DNA of 64,000 nucleotides from assembly GCA_020632575.1 (NCBI GenBank), contig JACKFH010000009.1, forward strand, positions 130,529 through 194,528. Reading direction: 5' to 3'. Position numbers and translations under genes: made by a program. The stretch's first letter is position 1; the number at the start of each line of letters is the position of its first letter. Positions 53,001 to 61,664 of this stretch are shown here, in pieces. Below the pieces are notes generated by a model. It saw only the letters and a list, made by a program, of their open reading frames with translations, did no database searches and was not told where the DNA came from. Origin of the DNA: Candidatus Omnitrophota bacterium (lineage in GTDB: Bacteria > Hinthialibacterota > Hinthialibacteria > OLB16).

Positions 53001-56000
53001 CCTTCGCCGAAGCCGGTGAAATCGAGGTCTTCGCTCAGAAAAAACTCGATGGTGAACGTCGAGTTGGGCGTGCTGTTGAGTTTTCCTTCGGCGGTGATCC
53101 CGGAACCGTTCGACGATAGGGAAGTGAAGGTCGGGAAATTCTGTTGGTTGTTGGGGCCCTCGTCTCCATCTCCCGGGTCTTGGGGTAGGTTGATCCCGTC
53201 GAGTTCGTCCTCGGGATTGACCTCGATATCGATGCCCAGTCCTCCGTTGTCGTGAATCGAATTCTCGGTCAGGGTGTTTTCCACCCCCTCCTTGATGAGA
53301 ACGCCGGAACGCAAGTTGTAGGCGATATGGTTGCCATGGAGAATGCTGCCCGAGGATTCGATCTCCACCCCTTCGCTTCCATTAGGCAGTGGCCCTTCGC
53401 CGGTCACATCTGTCCCTATCTCGTTCTCCCGGAAAAGGTTGCCCGAGGTTTCCTGCCGGATGATGACCCCCTTGTCCGCGACGCTGAGTCCCGTGTTTCC
53501 GGAAATGACATTGCCCAGCCCCACTCCTCCAATCGTGTTGTCGGTGGCGTTTTGAACGATGATTCCCGCCCCGCGATTCGGGAGCGATTTCAGCCCGGAT
53601 CGATCGGTTCCAATCAGGTTCGATTGCACCAGGTTCCTCTCCGTGCCGGTCGGAGAAAAAAGGCTGCCGACCTCAATCCCCGGATCGAGGGAGTTTCCGG
53701 AAATGAGATTCCTCGAAGAAGAGTTCTCCCCCCCAATCGTGTTCTCGGCGGACAAGACTCTCACCGAGGGTCTGGGAATGATGACAATCCCACCCGAGGG
53801 GCGGGGGAAGCGATACGATCCCGAGATGTCGGGACCGAGATAGCAACCCTCGATCGCGTTTTCTCCGAGCGTCTCCAGTTGAATCTCGGGGCCGTCCGTG
53901 CGATTGATATTGAGTCCCCTGACGGTGCTGCCGCCACCCGTGATCCGAAAGAGTCCCTCCTCGACCCGATCGGCGGTGTTCGATCCATCGATCGAGATCC
54001 GGAGGATGCCGTTCAGGCCCTGGCCGTTCGGGTTCGAGTTTTCCATCGCCCCGGATTGAGTGTACCCGTCGATGACCACTGGGTCGGTGATCTCCGGGAA
54101 ACCGGATGTGGGCGCGATCGAATACCAACTGTTGGGCCAGTCGGGATCGATGCCGGAGATGGAGGCGTCATCCATGGCGGTGGTCGTTCCGATGGTTTGA
54201 GTCACCGATTCGGGGATGCCGTTATCCATGTAGTAAAAATGGTTGGGGTCGTCGGCGGGGATCGCGAAACGGATTTCATCCGGGTTGTTTTCGCTCGCGT
54301 TGCCGAGCGCGTTGGCTTGCTGGATCGCAGCGCACAAGGTGCACTCGGGATCGCTTCCCACCATGTTGCCGGTGCTGCAAACTCCATCGGATGGGTTGGA
54401 GTCCGGCGAGTCGCCGGTGCTATTGACAGTCAGCACATTGGTCACCGCCATCCCTCCCACCAGGACGTTCGCCGAAAACTCGGAGGTGTTGCCGTTCGCG
54501 TCGGTGACTGTCGCGACGATTCGATCGCCAGGGCTAACCGTGCTCGCTGGGTTGATGGAGGCCGTCCTCATCCCCGCGCCATCGGCGTATTCGTCCGAGC
54601 CGAGGTAGGTCCGTCCCTCTTCGCCGTCGATGTCGGTGAGGAAAAACTCGGCGGTGAGCGGGTAGGCCGAGTTCGTGTTGAGCGAGTCGACCGAGTAGGC
54701 GATGTCGAGGGTTCCGGTTAGGTCGGCGCTCGCGATGACGGGGAAGTTTTGGTGGTTGTTCGGACCGGTGTCCGGGTCGCCCGGGTCGTTGGGAGTGACA
54801 CCATCGCCAAAAGCGTTCGGGGCCAAGGTGGTGGCGAGATCGATGCCGAGGTTGACGTTGGAGTAGGTTGTGTTTTGAGTGACTCGATTGTTCAGACTGT
54901 TGTCCGTGATCAGGATGCCATCCCGTTCGTTAAACGCGGCGAGGTTGGATTCGATCAGGTTGTCCGAGGAATTGATCGCGAGGACTCCACTGAACCCATT
55001 GCCCAAATCGAGATTGCCCGAGGGATCGGTTCCCAAGATGTTTCCCTGGATGGTGTAGTTGGCGCTTCGATCAAGAGTGATTCCGCCCTGGCCATTCCCG
55101 GAGATCAGGTTCCCCGAACTGTTATTTGTCCCCCCGACGATGTTGCCTATGTCCTGGACCCCGAGAATTCCGTGGAAGGAGTTTCCGATGTCCAACGTGC
55201 CGGTCAGGTCGGTTCCGATATAATTTCCGCGCGCGAAGTTACCCGTACAGAGCGGTCCCATGAAGAGAATGCCGTGATAGCTGTTTCCGGATATGATGTT
55301 GCGCGCGATCGGGTTGCCGCCGCCGATGACATTGTCCGCCGAATCGAAAACCGCGACCCCCTCGCGGAAGTTCGGGAGAGCTCCCGCGCCCGATCGATTG
55401 ACTCCGATGAAATTCCGTCGGATGAAATTACCACTTGCTCCCGTGTAGATGCTGATTCCCCGACGGTTGTTTCCCGAAACCAGGTTCCGTGACTCGGGAG
55501 TCAGACCGCCGATGACATTCCCGGATCCCGCGATGCCGATTCCATGTGTGTTCAGACTTCCTGAAATGCCATCCACGCCCGGGCCGATGAAGTTGCCTTC
55601 GATCTTGTTATTGTTCGAGGAGAGGAAGAGACCATGGCTGGGAGCGGGGTCGCTTCCCCGAAACTGTTTGATGGCGAGACCCTGAAGCGTGCTCCCATCG
55701 CTCCCCGCGTCGAACCAGAGCCCGAGGATGCTTGATCCGGCGGCGTCTCCGTAGATTTCAATCTTGAGGATGGCGTCGATCGGATCGTCCACTTCGCCGG
55801 TGGTCATGCTCGCCCCGGGTTGGGAGTAGCCGTCGATAATGACCGGATCGACGATGGCGGGAATGGGAGAGAGGGCCGAGATGCGAAACCAGCTTCTTGG
55901 ATAAAGAAGATCCGGGCTATTGAGGTTGGCGTCGTCGGCCTCGGTGGTTTGGGTCACCTGCCCCAAAGCGGTTTGGCCATCCTCGAAATAATAGACATGC

Positions 56001-56215
56001 CCCGGATCGTCGACCGGGATGTTGAACTCGATGGTGTCGGTGACTCCCACCGTGGCGTTGGCGTCCATGATGGCCTGCCGGAAAGACCCCGCTCCCGAGT
56101 CGGCGGTGGTGGTGACCGTGTAGGTGGCGGCGTTTGCTTCCAACGCGGAATAGGCGATCCCTGCCATCAAGAGGATTCTCCCCATTCTTCCTGCAAAAGG
56201 CGGTGTTTCCATCAT
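50048..56215 (-). CDS. Giant secreted beta-helix protein: four CSLREA-like modules and dockerin-like C-terminus
   Basis: A 2055-residue protein from ATG 56215 (AGGAG upstream; a second ATG at 56212 is also possible). After a signal peptide come four homologous modules, residues ~31-585, ~592-1125, ~1130-1525 and ~1533-1985. Each starts with a CSLREA-like unit (SFRQAIMDANA, TLCAAIQQANA, TLRRALYCANA, SLRQAILCANL), continues with GNFIGTD-type beta-helix rungs and ends with a beta-sandwich (EFFSNTTPDLSGFGEG). Module 2 has the full Cys set. A PTPTPTEG linker and a dockerin-like domain (1997-2050) close it. No enzyme motif. Probably an extracellular scaffold or adhesin. Confidence 0.93.
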   Translation of the reverse strand: MMETPPFAGRMGRILLMAGIAYSALEANAATYTVTTTADSGAGSFRQAIMDANATVGVTDTIEFNIPVDDPGHVYYFEDGQTALGQVTQTTEADDANLNSPDLLYPRSWFRISALSPIPAIVDPVIIDGYSQPGASMTTGEVDDPIDAILKIEIYGDAAGSSILGLWFDAGSDGSTLQGLAIKQFRGSDPAPSHGLFLSSNNNKIEGNFIGPGVDGISGSLNTHGIGIAGSGNVIGGLTPESRNLVSGNNRRGISIYTGASGNFIRRNFIGVNRSGAGALPNFREGVAVFDSADNVIGGGNPIARNIISGNSYHGILFMGPLCTGNFARGNYIGTDLTGTLDIGNSFHGILGVQDIGNIVGGTNNSSGNLISGNGQGGITLDRSANYTIQGNILGTDPSGNLDLGNGFSGVLAINSSDNLIESNLAAFNERDGILITDNSLNNRVTQNTTYSNVNLGIDLATTLAPNAFGDGVTPNDPGDPDTGPNNHQNFPVIASADLTGTLDIAYSVDSLNTNSAYPLTAEFFLTDIDGEEGRTYLGSDEYADGAGMRTASINPASTVSPGDRIVATVTDANGNTSEFSANVLVGGMAVTNVLTVNSTGDSPDSNPSDGVCSTGNMVGSDPECTLCAAIQQANALGNASENNPDEIRFAIPADDPNHFYYMDNGIPESVTQTIGTTTAMDDASISGIDPDWPNSWYSIAPTSGFPEITDPVVIDGYTQSGAMENSNPNGQGLNGILRISIDGSNTADRVEEGLFRITGGGSTVRGLNINRTDGPEIQLETLGENAIEGCYLGPDISGSYRFPRPSGGIVIIPRPSVRVLSAENTIGGENSSSRNLISGNSLDPGIEVGSLFSPTGTERNLVQSNLIGTDRSGLKSLPNRGAGIIVQNATDNTIGGVGLGNVISGNTGLSVADKGVIIRQETSGNLFRENEIGTDVTGEGPLPNGSEGVEIESSGSILHGNHIAYNLRSGVLIKEGVENTLTENSIHDNGGLGIDIEVNPEDELDGINLPQDPGDGDEGPNNQQNFPTFTSLSSNGSGITAEGKLNSTPNSTFTIEFFLSEDLDFTGFGEGALYIGTTQVTTDSNGDATFSESLPAAPAGYEFITCTATDPGGNTSEFNGAFPVEGCGVVVTNDQFKGPGTLRRALYCANAIEGVDTVSFNIPGQGPHTIQVEDGLPNIIDPIIIDGYTQPGASANTNPIGTPVNSVIQIQIDGTDTPDFVPGLLLSAGSSIVRGLSITHFTDGFEGAAIYISERDDNIITGNYLGVAPDGSTAGNDFGVFINRTLNNRVGGPNPADSNVISGNDDSGVETNGGGSGEGALGTLIQGNLIGVDPTGSMGRPNLLGIDANGNGATIRDNLIAFNETVGIYVHRESINNPAAREVAILGNSIFSNGGLGIDLTGDGVTTNDLGNPPDQDTGSNDLQNFPGLTSRNDSPTTVLEGTLNSTPSTDFRIEFFSNTTPDLSGFGEGEEYLGSVDVTTDGDGSASISFDAGVAVSEDRSITATATRKDAMGTPVETSEFSSGIGGPGACMPVVTNTNDSGDGSLRQAILCANLTAGVDTITFDIPGDGPHTILLESPLPIITDPVVIDGYTQPGAFPNSDPAGFDGSIMVEIAGDNVDPGFSGLTVSTEGCTIQGLAIGGFEGFLSPDEQDVFGGSAILLSGVGNNTVQGNFLGTDASGTIARPNAFGVTCIFNEGSGPNTVGGSSPAHRNVASGNTYSGILLQENSGIGNVVQGNFVGVDSTGIRKLPNGENGVFIIADSNNLIGGPISGAGNVIGGNLFRGVGLVEPESSRNLIQNNYIGTDFTRSVDLGNAIEGILLFEAGTDNSMLRNSIAFNGDMGIDLEGDGPDVNDIPPDSVPPDQDTGSNNRQNYPVISMVSSRVNSTDIHGGLQSLPDSAFRIDFYANRVCDATGYGEGQFPIGSEVVFTDSNGLAGIEVNLESEVATGDFVTSTATLIDATGNPSDTSEFSLCFEVTDGVEPTPTPTEGPIIECDNLDFDGDQIVDSRDLLMLLAAIDSEDLNFDLTGDNLVNDDDVFRFSQCWYAMANGR

Positions 56216-56240
56216 TCATCTCCTCGATACCGAACTCGCT

Positions 56241-59200
56241 TCAATTCGCGCAATTTGGTCGTTGCCAACTCAAGCCAAACTCCAATAGATCGTCCTTGTC
56301 CACGACCGAGTCCTCGGTTAGATCGAGGGCTGTGTTGCCCGATTCGAGCCCCCCTAGGAGCATGAGCAGGTCGATTGCATCCACTGTCTGGTCGTCATTG
56401 AAGTCGGGATAGGGTTGTGGGCAGGGTCCGGATTCGCGATCGACTTGGATGGGCGCCGAGAACTCGGAGGTCTCCAGTGGCGAGGAGAGTGTCTGAGGAT
56501 CCGCGTCGATGTCGTAAAGCAGAGTGGCGGTTGAGACAATATACTCGCCGCTTGAGACTGAGGTGGAAGAAATGAAATCGAAGGACGCGTTTCCACCCGA
56601 GTCCGTGAGAACTTCGACGAACCCGAGATAAGTTTCGCCGGCCCGGGCGGGCGTCGGTGCGGAGAAGAATTCGAGACGGTAATCGATTCCCGGGTAGCTA
56701 TTGAAATTCCCTCTCACCCTCGTCGTTCCACCTTCGTTCGTGGCGGTGGTCAATTCGGGAAAATTCTGAAGGCCGTTGGGACCTTCGTCGACATCGCCCG
56801 GATCGTTCGAAGTGGCGCCATCCGTACCCAGATCGATCCCCAAATTCGATGCTTCGGAAAGGTATTGGTTCTGTAGAATGGAATTGGCCCTGGTCTGGTC
56901 GATGAAGTTTTGGAAGATGATGCAGCCGAAGAATTGAGCGGTCGTTTGATCCAAAACATCGAAATCTTCGGCGGAATTCGATTGGAAGAAGGTCTCCCGA
57001 TCTTGTTGGATCGCAAGCAACTCCTCGCGGCAATTCTCCAATTGGTCGATCGGGTTGCCGGTCTGCTTGAATCCACTCGGATTGATGCCAGACACCCTAA
57101 TCCCAAACTCAGGATCGACACCGAGGAAGTTCCCGGAGCCCTCTTCGGGGCCTCCGATTGCCGCGAAGAATGAACCATCCACCAAAAAACAGACTTCGGT
57201 GCTTTCCCTGATGATCGATTGGGCCCGGCGGTCGACCCCGATCAGGTTTCCATAAACCGTGTCCGCGCCGGAGCCTTTAATCTCGATCTCATTGGAACCG
57301 TTCCCGGCGATGAGGTTTCTGAGTTCGGGTTTCGCGCCTCCAATTCGATTGTACCTCTCGGCATCGAGTAGAATTCCGTCCAGCCCATTGCCCAAGGGCA
57401 ATGTCCCAGAGACATCCGTGCCAATGAAGTTGCCCATAACTCGATTCCCCCCAAACGTGTCGAGATGGATGCCATTGGCCCCGCAGCGATTGATAACGAG
57501 CCCCTGGATCAGCGAGATCTCCGCACCGACGACCAAACTGAAACCGTCGCCCTCGATGTTCGCTCCGTCCAACTCGATTCTAAGAACGGAATCCAGACCT
57601 TGGGGCGCCGAGAGTGTGTTCTTCACACTGCCCGGTTGGGTGAAACCATCAATGTTGATCGGGTCAAACAACTCCGGCAAACCGTGGCTGGGTTGAATGC
57701 TGAACCAGCTATGCGGCCAGTCCGGATCGATGTCCGCGATATTCGAATCGTCCGCCTCGGCGGTTGTCGCGACATTGAGGCGGGAGACCGTCCCCGAGAC
57801 TCCATCGTCCATGTAATAAAAATGTCTCGGATCGTCGGGTGGAATCGCGAAGGTTATTGTGCTCGACCCCTCCGACAGATTCGCGACATAGATCGCCTCG
57901 CGCAAAGTGCCCAAGCCGATTTCACCTGTGTTGTTCACAAGAGTGCTCTCGCCGCCGAGCGGTTCGACCGGCGAGAATTCGGAGGTGTCGTTCGCGGGAC
58001 CGTCTCCACGGTCGGTGATATCGGTCGCGGTCGCGGTGATGAAGGGTTGAAGTTCGGGAAGGGCGGGGAGGTTGGCCGTGATGCCGCTCATGCCGCTCCC
58101 ATCCGTCGTGACATCGACCGATCCGATATAGGTCTCCCCTTCGCTGTATTTCCCTCCCGTGGATTCGTCGCGCTCTCGGTTGGCGAAAAACTCGATTCGG
58201 AAATTGGAGTTGGGGGTGCTTTGAAGGAACCCTTCAACCGTCGTTCCCCCGCCGTTGTCGGTCACCGAGGTCAGGATGGGAAAATTCTGACGGTTATTCG
58301 CGCCGGTGTCTTGGTCGGGCGGGTCGGACTCGGGCGGGACATCGTTCGGAGTCGGACCGTCCGCATGGCTACTGAATCCGAGGTCGATTCCGAGTCCTTT
58401 GTTTCGATAAATGGAGTTCTGAGTAATCAAGTTGCGAGTGGCGTCGAGGAGATTGAAGGAGGACACCACAAGAACCCCGCTGTCGTTGTGTGCGATCGTG
58501 TTGGATTGAATGAGCGAGTGCGATGGGCTGTCGCGGACCCACACACCCGGACCGGTGTTTCCAATTTCCGAGCTGCCTGTCGAGTCGGTCCCAATCCAGT
58601 TCCCAATCACCCGGTTTCTTCGAGACTCGTGCCCACCGATTTCAACTCCGGTGGAGTTTCCAGCGATGTAATTCCCTTCGCCCGGGTTCGAACCGCCGAC
58701 CGTGTTGTCGACCACACCGCCCACTCGAACACCGATTTGTTCGATTCCTATCGAGCGCGTTCCCGTTCGGTCGGTTCCAATCAGATTTCCCTGGATTCGA
58801 TTGCTGTTCGAGCCAAACCCTTGAAGAAGAACTCCCGCCCCTCCAAATCCATCGTTGCCGGATATCAGATTCCGCGCCGAATCGGCGGCGCCGCCGATCA
58901 AATTGCTGGAGGATGAATTGATAAGGACCCCCGCGAAGGTCGTCACGACTCCTGTGGCGTACCCAACCGGGAAGGCGACTGTCCCCGAGACATCCGGACC
59001 AAGATAATTCCCCTCGACTCGGTTGTTGTCTCCAGCGGTGTACACCCCATCCAACCAGATTTTGGGTCCGTAGACCCGATTGATCGCCAACCCTCGGATC
59101 GTACTTCCACCGGCCGTCACACGCATGAACCCGAAGCGGAGGTCGTTGGCGTTCTCCAATGCCAGGGTCCCGTCGATTTCGATGCGAAGGACGCTGTTCA

Positions 59201-61292
59201 ATCCGTCCTCAATGGGATTCGTATTTTCCACCGCGCCGGGTTGAGAGAAACCGTCGATGACAACCGGGTCGGTGATCTCCTCGATCTGTCCGAGCGGTTT
59301 GATCGAAAACCAACTGTGCGGCCAATCCGGATCGATGTCGGCGATGTTGGCGTCGTCGCTCTCGGTGGTGGCGGCGACACTGGCCGGAGTGACATTCCCG
59401 GCGATACCATCGTCTCGGTAATAGACATGGCCCGGATCGTCGGCGGGGATATTGAACGCGATGGTCTGGACGCCCGGCATATTGTTGGAGGCCAAGATCG
59501 ACTCGTTCAAAGTCCCTCCCCCACTCTCGCCCACCGTGGTGGTGACTGTCAGACCCTGCCCGCCCATCGAGATCGCCGGGGAAAATTCCGAGGTGTTGTT
59601 GGCGGGTTCGGTGGCGGGCGCCCGGACCGTGATATCCGTGGCGGTCGAGGTGACAAAGAATTGGCCGGAGGGCAACGCTCCCACACTCGCCGAAAAGACC
59701 GCCACCCCGGTTCCATCCGTTTCGACATCGGCGGATCCAATATAGGTTTGCCCTTCGCCGAAACCGCTGCCGTCCTGTCCAACATTCGCGAAAAACTCCA
59801 GGCGGTACATGGAATCGGGCATGCTGGAAAGCGATCCATCGACAATCGTGCCTGTCGCCGATTCGGAGATCGAACTCAGGATGGGAAAATTCTGAAGACC
59901 GTTGCCTCCACTGTCCGCGTCTCCTTCGTCCTGGGGAAAATTGGGGCCACTGTTCGCGAAGGAGGTTCTCAGGTCGATGCCGAGACCGGTGTTCAAATAG
60001 ATCGAGTTCTGGGTGATCAGGTTGCCCCCCTCGACACTGCTGATATCCACGCCGACCGTGTTCAGGGTAATGGTGTTCCCTTCGATCAGCGTGCCCCGGC
60101 CGAGGTTGATTCCGAACGTGTTGTTGGCGATCGTGTTATCGAGGATCTCGTTGCCCGCGGTGAAACATTGAATCCCCGCGAAAACGTTTCCGAGATTCGC
60201 CGTTCCGGTCGGGTCGGTCCCAATGAAGTTCCCTTGGATCAGGGTTCGCGTCACGCTGCCTTGGATTTGTATCCCCTGACGGGCGCCGCCGATGATATTT
60301 CCGGCGCCGGGCTCGGGTCCTCCGATGGCGGTATCGATGGTGGGGGGGAAACCGCTGCTGAGGGAGATCCCGGTGCTGCCGTTGCCGAGGGGAGCGAGAC
60401 CCTGAACTTCCGATCCGATCTTGTTTCCCAGGATGCGGGTCCGTTCGGCGCTGTCTCCAAACTCGATGCCATGCCGGGTGTTCCCCGAAATGAGATTGGA
60501 GGCGGCTTCCTCGGTCCCTCCAACCAAAGTGTCCGTGGCGAGAAGGATGAGGATCCCGCTGTTTAGATTTTGAATCGCGGTGGATCCCGTGATGTCGGTT
60601 CCAATCAGGTTGCCTTGGATTTTGTTTCCGACCGTGAATTCGTTGGCGCTGCGGACCACAATCACGCCATGTGAGTTGTTCCCGGATATCAAATTTCGTG
60701 CGGATGGGTCCGTCCCTCCGATCACGTTGTCATGTCCGCCCGCAATCAGGACTCCTTCCGCCGTATTGGGCGAGGCCACAGTTCCGCTGACATTGGTTCC
60801 GAGCAAGCAACCCTCCACACGGCAATCGTCCGCGTCGATCAATTGGACTCCCGAAGCGGTGAAACGGTTGATTGCCAATCCCCGGATGACGCAGGGGCCG
60901 GTGGGGTTCTCGATCTTCAGCCCCGGCGCGCTGGCTCCCGCGAGACTGCCGTCGAGTTCAACTCCGATCGTCGTGTTAAGCCCTTGATCGGTGGAATTCG
61001 TGTTGGCGCCCGATCCCGGTTGGGTGAACCCATCGATCACCACCGCGTCGGTAATGGTCGGAAGGATCGATTCAGGTTGGATCGTGTGGGGCCCGTCGCC
61101 GGGGATGTTGAATTGGATGACATCGAGGACACCGGTGGAGGCGTTGGCGTCCAGGATGGCTTGTCGGAGCGATCCCGCCCCGGAGTCGGCGGTGGTGGTG
61201 ACCATGAGGGTGGCGGCCATCGCCTCTTTGGTGACGTTGATTTGAATCAAAAGAAATAGGGCGACAAGGAACTTCCGATAGACCTTTTTCAA
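56241..61292 (-). CDS. Giant secreted beta-helix protein: three CSLREA-like modules and dockerin-like C-terminus
   Basis: A 1683-residue protein; the TTG at 61292 is 5 nt after GGAGG, which overlaps an earlier TTG at 61304. Residue numbers below use the longer reading. Signal peptide near KEAMA. Modules at ~30-575, ~585-1112 and ~1118-1620 begin SLRQAILDANA, TLNESILASNN and TLREAIYVANL, with GNFIGTDPTG-type rungs and LEFFANVGQDGSGFGEG sandwiches. Module 3 contains an unusual helical insert (~1395-1475). The dockerin-like end (1633-1682) has FNDDQTVDAIDLLMLLGGL ... FGLSW. It is first in the six-gene run, 25 nt before the next gene. Confidence 0.93.
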   Translation of the reverse strand: MKKVYRKFLVALFLLIQINVTKEAMAATLMVTTTADSGAGSLRQAILDANASTGVLDVIQFNIPGDGPHTIQPESILPTITDAVVIDGFTQPGSGANTNSTDQGLNTTIGVELDGSLAGASAPGLKIENPTGPCVIRGLAINRFTASGVQLIDADDCRVEGCLLGTNVSGTVASPNTAEGVLIAGGHDNVIGGTDPSARNLISGNNSHGVIVVRSANEFTVGNKIQGNLIGTDITGSTAIQNLNSGILILLATDTLVGGTEEAASNLISGNTRHGIEFGDSAERTRILGNKIGSEVQGLAPLGNGSTGISLSSGFPPTIDTAIGGPEPGAGNIIGGARQGIQIQGSVTRTLIQGNFIGTDPTGTANLGNVFAGIQCFTAGNEILDNTIANNTFGINLGRGTLIEGNTITLNTVGVDISSVEGGNLITQNSIYLNTGLGIDLRTSFANSGPNFPQDEGDADSGGNGLQNFPILSSISESATGTIVDGSLSSMPDSMYRLEFFANVGQDGSGFGEGQTYIGSADVETDGTGVAVFSASVGALPSGQFFVTSTATDITVRAPATEPANNTSEFSPAISMGGQGLTVTTTVGESGGGTLNESILASNNMPGVQTIAFNIPADDPGHVYYRDDGIAGNVTPASVAATTESDDANIADIDPDWPHSWFSIKPLGQIEEITDPVVIDGFSQPGAVENTNPIEDGLNSVLRIEIDGTLALENANDLRFGFMRVTAGGSTIRGLAINRVYGPKIWLDGVYTAGDNNRVEGNYLGPDVSGTVAFPVGYATGVVTTFAGVLINSSSSNLIGGAADSARNLISGNDGFGGAGVLLQGFGSNSNRIQGNLIGTDRTGTRSIGIEQIGVRVGGVVDNTVGGSNPGEGNYIAGNSTGVEIGGHESRRNRVIGNWIGTDSTGSSEIGNTGPGVWVRDSPSHSLIQSNTIAHNDSGVLVVSSFNLLDATRNLITQNSIYRNKGLGIDLGFSSHADGPTPNDVPPESDPPDQDTGANNRQNFPILTSVTDNGGGTTVEGFLQSTPNSNFRIEFFANRERDESTGGKYSEGETYIGSVDVTTDGSGMSGITANLPALPELQPFITATATDITDRGDGPANDTSEFSPVEPLGGESTLVNNTGEIGLGTLREAIYVANLSEGSSTITFAIPPDDPRHFYYMDDGVSGTVSRLNVATTAEADDSNIADIDPDWPHSWFSIQPSHGLPELFDPINIDGFTQPGSVKNTLSAPQGLDSVLRIELDGANIEGDGFSLVVGAEISLIQGLVINRCGANGIHLDTFGGNRVMGNFIGTDVSGTLPLGNGLDGILLDAERYNRIGGAKPELRNLIAGNGSNEIEIKGSGADTVYGNLIGVDRRAQSIIRESTEVCFLVDGSFFAAIGGPEEGSGNFLGVDPEFGIRVSGINPSGFKQTGNPIDQLENCREELLAIQQDRETFFQSNSAEDFDVLDQTTAQFFGCIIFQNFIDQTRANSILQNQYLSEASNLGIDLGTDGATSNDPGDVDEGPNGLQNFPELTTATNEGGTTRVRGNFNSYPGIDYRLEFFSAPTPARAGETYLGFVEVLTDSGGNASFDFISSTSVSSGEYIVSTATLLYDIDADPQTLSSPLETSEFSAPIQVDRESGPCPQPYPDFNDDQTVDAIDLLMLLGGLESGNTALDLTEDSVVDKDDLLEFGLSWQRPNCAN

Positions 61293-61664
61293 AGCGACCT
61301 CCAAAAACTCCTAACCGATCCATCCCCCCCGGGGATGGGGCAAGGGACTCGCCGTTTAGCGGTTAGTGGAGCGATTCATGGTTGACCATTTCATTGGCGC
61401 GCAAGGTTAGCGTCATTCATTTTAAACGACCGGTCGGGGCGCTTGGCTGGATGTGGGAAAACCGACGCTTCCTTCGATTCAGTACGGAACAATCATCAAA
61501 AGCACAATTCATATGACCTCAGTTAGCAGCAAGGGGAGCCTATGATTAACCAAAAGGGAGAAAAAAGGAAGAAAAAAATTTTTCGTTCTCCACAGTCTAG
61601 GGTAATTTCATACCAGTTTGCGTCTTATGGTTATGGCGAACCATTTGCAACCGAGCGGATTCTG
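61293..61664. other. Upstream region of the beta-helix operon
   Basis: A 372-base gap without a credible gene. It probably holds the promoter of the six-gene run, but I could not settle on one. An A-rich stretch at 61555-61590 is notable. A 78-codon open frame (61542-61778) overlaps the next gene on the opposite strand and is not supported. Confidence 0.5.

Noticed and set aside
53252..54721. 489-codon plus frame inside the giant beta-helix gene
   Set aside because: Antisense to modules with clear protein-level repeats; no supporting signals.
57465..58916. 483-codon plus frame inside the second giant gene
   Set aside because: Same reason as the frame at 53252.
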